Assembly (NCBI GenBank): GCA_028282485.1 | Contig: JANQHU010000048.1 | Location: forward strand, 1 to 10,771 | Reading direction: 5' to 3' | Length of the DNA: 10,771 bases | From: Bacillota bacterium | Lineage (GTDB): Bacteria > Bacillota > UBA4882 > UBA8346 | In this document: positions 7,698-10,771 of the stretch, in pieces | Layout: every line of letters begins with the position of its first letter | How positions within the stretch are numbered: the stretch's first letter is position 1 | Position numbers and translations under genes: made by a program | The notes under the pieces: model-generated | What the model saw: the letters and a program-made list of their open reading frames with translations, nothing else | Told to the model about the DNA's origin: nothing | Databases searched by the model: none

Positions 7698-9539
7698 TTA
7701 TTCATTGATTTTAAAGACTTCCATACTAGCCGTTAACTCCTGTGAGTTAGCGGCATTATTTTGAGCGCCGTTTTCGATTTCGGTAATGGCCCGGTTAATT
7801 AAGGTGATTCCGGCTGCTTGGTCATTAATTGCCGTATCGATGGAATTGATTAAACCAGTAATTTCCTCGGAACTGACCGCCACTTTTTTGAAAGCGTTAT
7901 TGGTTTGCCTTACTAAGTCCACACTTTTTTTGACCTTGGTAATTGTTTCTTCAATTAGTTTAGCGGTATTTTTGGCTGCCGTAGCTGAACCCATGGCCAG
8001 ATTGCGAACTTCTTCGGCAACGACGGCAAAGCCGCTTCCGGCCGCACCAGCCCGGGCCGCCTCAATGGCTGCATTTAATGATAATAAATTAGTTTGGAAG
8101 GCAATTTCGTCAATCGTTTTTACAATGTGGGAAATATCTTTACTGGCCTTGGAGATTTGCTCCATGGAAGTACTTAATTCATTCATAAAATTATCAGCCT
8201 GTTGCACTTGGCTATTAGTCTCGGAAACTAGGTTATTAGTTAACGAAGTGCTTTCGGCGTTTTGCTTGGTCATTGCCGCTAGCTCTTCTAAAGAGGAGGA
8301 GGTCTCTTCAATAGCGGCTACTTGAATGCCTGAAGAGTCAGTAAGGTTAGCGGCTATTTGTAATGATTTACTTATAATGTTTTTGATTTTGGACTGCATT
8401 AGCTGGAGGGATGCGGCTAATTGGCCAAGCTCATCTTGGGAATTAGCATTTAATTTTATCTGGGAAGAAAAATCGCCACTGGCTAAAACTTGTATTTGTT
8501 CAATAACGGCGGAGATAGGGTTAGCCAGCTTGCGGCTGAGAAAAATGGAGATTACAATGCAAGCTATTGAGACGATTAAGATAATTATCAAATTAGTGAA
8601 GATTGTATTATTTAATTGCTTATAGATATCAACGGTTTTTAGAGTAACTAAGAGATAGTAGCCGGAAATTAGCTGGACAAAAGAAGTCATTTTAGAATCA
8701 CCTTTATATTGATAACTATAGCGACCAGTCTTGTGTTCTTTAATATAGTCGGATAAAGGTTTTAGAGATCCGTTTTCAATGGTAGCTAGGTTTTGAGTTT
8801 CTTTGAGAGTGGGGTGAATCACAAAATAATGATCTGGATCTAAGAGTAAACCATAACCATTATCAAAAATATTGATCTTGGTAATCATTTTTTTGAGAGA
8901 CTCAAATTTGATGTCCGTACCGATGATTCCGATGGGTTGGCCGTTTTTATCCTGCAGCGGAGTCACGTAACTGACCAATTTAGTCCTGGAAGTGATATCT
9001 TCGAAGGGTTCTGACCAAAAAGGGGCGTTAGTTTCTAGGGGGGTATGGTACCAGAGAAATGCGTTGCGATCTTCATTTAAGGCTTTAATCGGTATTTTAA
9101 CGGAGTTTTTTTTAAATACACCGGCTTCGTTAATGAAGATATTTGACTTAAGATAATTATCCCAGGAGTATTTTTGATCTAAAACGAGATATAAATTATA
9201 GTCGACATTTTTGAGTTTTGTAAAACTTTTAACTAGGTTAGTTTGGTCCTTTAAAAATTTTTCAATTACTCTTCGATTTTGAGATAATTGATAATTATCA
9301 AGATCAGATTCAATAGCTGTCTTTAAGGTTTTGATAGTGAGAGTTATTTGTTTTAAATAGTTATTAATTTCATTAGAATTAGTTTCCATTTCTTTATCTA
9401 ATAAATTAACTGCCTGTTTTTTGATAACCGGAGAAATAGTCGTTAAATTAGCGATGATGATGATTAAAGAGATTAATAAAGAAGTCCCTAAGATGGCAAA
9501 CATTATTTTGGAAGAAATACCCTTTTTAATTTTTAGCAA
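7698..9539 (-). CDS. Methyl-accepting chemotaxis protein with extracytoplasmic dCache-like sensor
   Basis: This 613-residue transmembrane chemoreceptor would signal through CheW and CheA to the flagellar motor. Membrane segment 1 is near 13-33. The external region, about 35-308, looks like a double Cache sensor: FWSEPFEDITSRTKLVSYVT and PIGIIGTDIKF near 174-212 are typical of the membrane-distal half. Membrane segment 2 is near 312-335. A HAMP linker follows (about 336-390), then a cytoplasmic coiled-coil signalling domain with the conserved tip DEIAFQTNLLSLNAAIEAAR at 477-496 and GFAVVAEEVRNLA at 503-515. The tip reads ARAGAAGSGF where many receptors have AGE. No C-terminal CheR-docking pentapeptide is visible. 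The ligand cannot be inferred. The start is TTG, chosen because AAGGAGG lies 7 nt upstream and a later ATG would remove part of membrane segment 1. It is a single-gene unit convergent with the HAD gene. Confidence 0.95.
   Translation of the reverse strand: MLKIKKGISSKIMFAILGTSLLISLIIIIANLTTISPVIKKQAVNLLDKEMETNSNEINNYLKQITLTIKTLKTAIESDLDNYQLSQNRRVIEKFLKDQTNLVKSFTKLKNVDYNLYLVLDQKYSWDNYLKSNIFINEAGVFKKNSVKIPIKALNEDRNAFLWYHTPLETNAPFWSEPFEDITSRTKLVSYVTPLQDKNGQPIGIIGTDIKFESLKKMITKINIFDNGYGLLLDPDHYFVIHPTLKETQNLATIENGSLKPLSDYIKEHKTGRYSYQYKGDSKMTSFVQLISGYYLLVTLKTVDIYKQLNNTIFTNLIIILIVSIACIVISIFLSRKLANPISAVIEQIQVLASGDFSSQIKLNANSQDELGQLAASLQLMQSKIKNIISKSLQIAANLTDSSGIQVAAIEETSSSLEELAAMTKQNAESTSLTNNLVSETNSQVQQADNFMNELSTSMEQISKASKDISHIVKTIDEIAFQTNLLSLNAAIEAARAGAAGSGFAVVAEEVRNLAMGSATAAKNTAKLIEETITKVKKSVDLVRQTNNAFKKVAVSSEEITGLINSIDTAINDQAAGITLINRAITEIENGAQNNAANSQELTASMEVFKINE
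7729..7762 (+). terminator. Probable intrinsic terminator of the uvrC-HAD transcript, inside the convergent gene
   Basis: GCCGTTAACTC (7729-7739) pairs with GAGTTAGCGGC (7744-7754) to give an 11-bp stem with one G-U wobble and a CTGT loop. The T-rich tail ATTATTTT (7755-7762) follows at once. It starts 53 nt after the HAD stop and lies within the last codons of the convergent chemoreceptor gene. The wobble pairs only in plus-strand RNA and there is no T-tract in the minus direction, so it should act on the rightward transcript. Confidence 0.55.
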
Positions 9540-9546
9540 GATTTTT

Positions 9547-9553
9547 CCTCCTT
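9547..9553 (-). promoter_or_regulatory. Ribosome binding site supporting the TTG start of the chemoreceptor
   Basis: AAGGAGG on the minus strand is a near-perfect Shine-Dalgarno sequence. It lies 7 nt upstream of the TTG at 9537-9539, with no nearby ATG that it could serve. Confidence 0.85.
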
Positions 9554-9578
9554 AACACAAAAATTACTCTAATACTTA

Positions 9579-9606
9579 ATATCGGTATTTTTTGTTAATT
9601 GGATTA
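9579..9606 (-). promoter_or_regulatory. Candidate flagellar-sigma (SigD/FliA-type) promoter for the chemoreceptor gene
   Basis: On the minus strand, ACCGATAT (9579-9586) matches seven of eight positions of the Bacillus SigD -10 consensus GCCGATAT. TAAT (9603-9606) matches three of four positions of the -35 core TAAA, and the 16-nt spacer is within the accepted range. Transcription would begin near 9572, giving a leader of about 33 nt that contains the ribosome binding site. Chemoreceptor genes are classic SigD targets, which raises the likelihood. A vegetative alternative, TTAACA with TATTAG at an 18-nt spacer, overlaps it and is weaker. Confidence 0.5.
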
Positions 9607-9648
9607 GTTAAATATTTGTAAGAGTTAAATATTTGTAAGAGTTAAATA
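9606..9648. repeat. 17-bp tandem repeat, 2.5 copies, upstream of the chemoreceptor promoter
   Basis: The unit AGTTAAATATTTGTAAG occurs twice without mismatch (9606-9622 and 9623-9639). A third partial copy, AGTTAAATA, follows at 9640-9648. The array begins at the edge of the candidate -35 box. It could be a regulator-binding array, an AT-rich UP-like element, or a slippage product. It is not close to a whole number of helical turns. Confidence 0.9.
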
Positions 9649-9668
9649 ATCGTCACCTTAATATAAAA

Positions 9669-9818
9669 TTAATTATGCAATGCCTGCCACACCTCGCTCA
9701 CTACTTCAATTTCCTTCTGGCGAAAACCGCCGACCCCCAATAAGACTATCTTTCGTGAGTCCTCTGCATACTTCTCATAATATCGTCGTTCTTTAATCTG
9801 TGCCATGGCTATAGCCAT
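9669..9818 (-). pseudogene. C-terminal remnant of an AAA-ATPase/PD-(D/E)XK nuclease family gene
   Basis: Minus-strand codons from about 9818 to the TAA at 9669-9671 read MAIAMAQIKERRYYEKYAED and then SRKIVLLGVGGFRQ and an acidic tail ending QALHN. This resembles the extreme C-terminus of the ATPase/nuclease family typified by Pfam AAA-ATPase_like plus PDDEXK_9, where an A-x-x-QI-K-E-K-x-Y-x-x-KY segment precedes a strand like kIyLIGI. It lies in a different frame from the adjoining ATPase fragment and directly abuts it. The central portion, which in full-length relatives carries the GRxD and ExK nuclease motifs, is absent. I read it as what was left after an internal deletion. It could be translated from ATG 9818 or 9806, but no ribosome binding site supports that. 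Confidence 0.7.
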
Positions 9819-10590
9819 TATACCATTTTTTGATTTTTTTTAATAATTTATCTTGCGGTAGGTTGTTTTTTTGGCTCAGTTTTTCAATATATTCAGCAAA
9901 ATTTAATTCTAACTCACTTTGTGAGTATCCAGCCATCTGGGTAAATATTTCATCTATGGTTATATCTTCTAGATTATTTAATTTAGAAAAAATAGATACT
10001 TTTGAAAACTTTGAAACTCCGGTAATAAAGACAAATCTTAAATAACCATCAATATTTTTAATCACTTCGTAGAAACTCGCCAAAACTTCTTTATTTCTCT
10101 CAGCTTTCTCGATATTTTCAATATAATCAATAATTGGTTTATCGTATTCGTCAATCAAGATTACCACTTTACCGTATTTATCATGTAGTTTTACGGTTAA
10201 ATCTTTAAATTTTTCTTTGTTATCTCCATTTATTAAGGTAAGATCATATGCTTTAGCTGTAGTATCTAAAAAATAATTAAGATTCTTTTTGAAATTCTCT
10301 CTTCCTTCCGAATGAGTAATCACACTAAAGTCAATATGAATTACCGGGTATTTTACCCACTCGATCTTATCATAGATCCAAAGTCCCCGAAATAAATCCA
10401 TATTTCCGGAAAAGATCTCTTTAAGGGTAGAGATTAATAGGCTTTTACCAAACCGCCGCGGCCGCGAGAGGAAGTAGTATCCCCCGCTACCAGTTATTAA
10501 TTTATAAAGTAGCTTAGTTTTATCAACGTAAAGATAACCCTCTTCAATTAATTTGCTAAAGGTTTGTATGCCAATCGGTAATTTTTTCAA
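9793..10590 (-). CDS. Truncated AAA-ATPase (N-terminal half of an ATPase/PD-(D/E)XK nuclease-like protein)
   Basis: The product is 265 residues, against roughly 500-580 for full-length relatives. These proteins (Pfam AAA-ATPase_like with PDDEXK_9, formerly DUF1703) are common in anaerobes and often multicopy, and their function is unsettled. The N-terminus LPIGIQTFSKLIEEGYLYVD and the Walker A-type loop SRPRRFGKSLL (42-52) are characteristic. Walker B is VVILIDEYD (142-150), and FVFITGVSKFS lies at 187-197. The family motif WYNGYS is present at 256-261. The frame then gives HGTD and a stop, where relatives continue with a VYNPFS-like segment and the nuclease domain. The start is TTG at 10590 with AGGAG 10 nt upstream. 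The ATPase half has no internal stop. The truncated protein may still be made, but the locus as a whole is probably a pseudogene. It is markedly AT-richer than the uvr genes, which fits an acquired gene. Confidence 0.8.
   Translation of the reverse strand: MKKLPIGIQTFSKLIEEGYLYVDKTKLLYKLITGSGGYYFLSRPRRFGKSLLISTLKEIFSGNMDLFRGLWIYDKIEWVKYPVIHIDFSVITHSEGRENFKKNLNYFLDTTAKAYDLTLINGDNKEKFKDLTVKLHDKYGKVVILIDEYDKPIIDYIENIEKAERNKEVLASFYEVIKNIDGYLRFVFITGVSKFSKVSIFSKLNNLEDITIDEIFTQMAGYSQSELELNFAEYIEKLSQKNNLPQDKLLKKIKKWYNGYSHGTD
9805..9818. repeat. 14-bp perfect palindrome at the ATPase/remnant junction
   Basis: ATGGCTATAGCCAT reads identically on both strands. It also overlaps the palindrome GCCATGGC at 9802-9809. 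It sits where the WYNGYS codons of the ATPase half meet the codons of the C-terminal remnant, so it may mark the rearrangement breakpoint. Confidence 0.85.
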
Positions 10591-10681
10591 TTATTGTCAA
10601 CTCCTAAAATGATTTCTATACTCTCAATTTTGCCCAAATTTTTGTTGGTTAGCTTTATTTGTTTTTTATTGTAAGCATATT

Positions 10682-10697
10682 TGATTATATTTAATCA
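10682..10697. repeat. Short inverted repeat in the leader of the ATPase gene
   Basis: TGATTA and TAATCA flank a 4-nt TATT spacer. The element lies between the predicted start of transcription (near 10713) and the ribosome binding site (10601-10605), an operator-like position. In such AT-rich DNA it could arise by chance. Confidence 0.4.
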
Positions 10698-10719
10698 TTA
10701 TGTTTAATTATTAATCTTA

Positions 10720-10748
10720 ATTATATCTAATTTTCCGAATAGTGACAA
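10720..10748 (-). promoter_or_regulatory. Strong vegetative-type promoter upstream of the truncated ATPase gene
   Basis: On the minus strand, TTGTCA (10743-10748) is separated by exactly 17 nt from a perfect TATAAT (10720-10725), close to the SigA consensus. Transcription would start near 10713 and give a leader of about 120 nt before the TTG start at 10590. No other gene lies in the 181 nt between the ATPase start and the window end. Confidence 0.65.
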
Positions 10749-10771
10749 TCTATTTTTAAAAAACCGTAATT

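Noticed and set aside
7786..8625. Two adjacent long plus-strand open frames opposite the chemoreceptor gene.
   Set aside because: They are antisense to a clearly identified receptor signalling domain, have no ribosome binding sites and resemble no protein family. They are shadow frames.
9580..9660. AT-rich repeats upstream of the chemoreceptor as a CRISPR array or replication-type iterons.
   Set aside because: The 17-bp units are directly adjacent with no unique spacers, there are only 2.5 copies, and no cas or replication gene is present.
9820..9845. A-runs near the ATPase stop as a programmed frameshift site joining the ATPase to the C-terminal remnant.
   Set aside because: A shift there would bypass the WYNGYS codons, and the fusion would still lack the whole nuclease core, so an internal deletion explains the locus better.
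1..10771. A new defence or mobile system in this window.
   Set aside because: No transposase, integrase, toxin-antitoxin pair, restriction gene or defence cassette is visible. The only candidate is the broken ATPase/nuclease family gene, whose function is unsettled.

Overview
The window looks like a Bacillota (Firmicutes) chromosome, probably an anaerobic Clostridia- or Limnochordia-like lineage. That is inferred from strong AGGAGG-type ribosome binding sites, frequent TTG starts, a clustered uvrB-uvrA-uvrC set and the style of the proteins. I cannot name a genus. The first three quarters is core DNA repair and housekeeping. The last quarter is AT-richer and accessory in character.

Layout, left to right. 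Bases 1-968 are the 3' half of uvrB, cut by the window edge. The complete uvrA follows 43 nt later on the same strand and is probably cotranscribed. A hairpin with a T-rich tail after uvrA is a plausible terminator. Next is a gene on the opposite strand for a BASS-type (bile acid:sodium symporter superfamily) membrane transporter. Divergent from it is uvrC, whose end overlaps the start of a Cof-type HAD phosphatase gene by 8 nt. That pair converges on a methyl-accepting chemotaxis protein gene on the minus strand. A likely terminator for the uvrC-HAD transcript lies inside the 3' end of the chemotaxis gene. Upstream of the chemotaxis gene are a flagellar-sigma-like promoter and a 17-bp tandem repeat. 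The window ends with a broken AAA-ATPase/PD-(D/E)XK nuclease family gene, also on the minus strand: its ATPase half is intact, its nuclease core is missing, and a 45-codon C-terminal remnant survives in another frame.

How the genes work together. UvrA (damage-sensing ATPase), UvrB (damage-verifying helicase) and UvrC (dual-incision nuclease) make up the complete incision machinery of bacterial nucleotide excision repair. The transporter and the phosphatase have no evident mechanistic link to repair. The chemoreceptor is a stand-alone sensor gene whose promoter suggests coregulation with motility genes.

I see no RNA gene, CRISPR array, insertion sequence or clearly new multi-gene system. The most unusual items are the internally deleted ATPase/nuclease gene with a 14-bp palindrome at the junction, the chemoreceptor control region, the terminator embedded in the convergent gene, and the transporter with altered sodium-site residues placed inside the uvr cluster.
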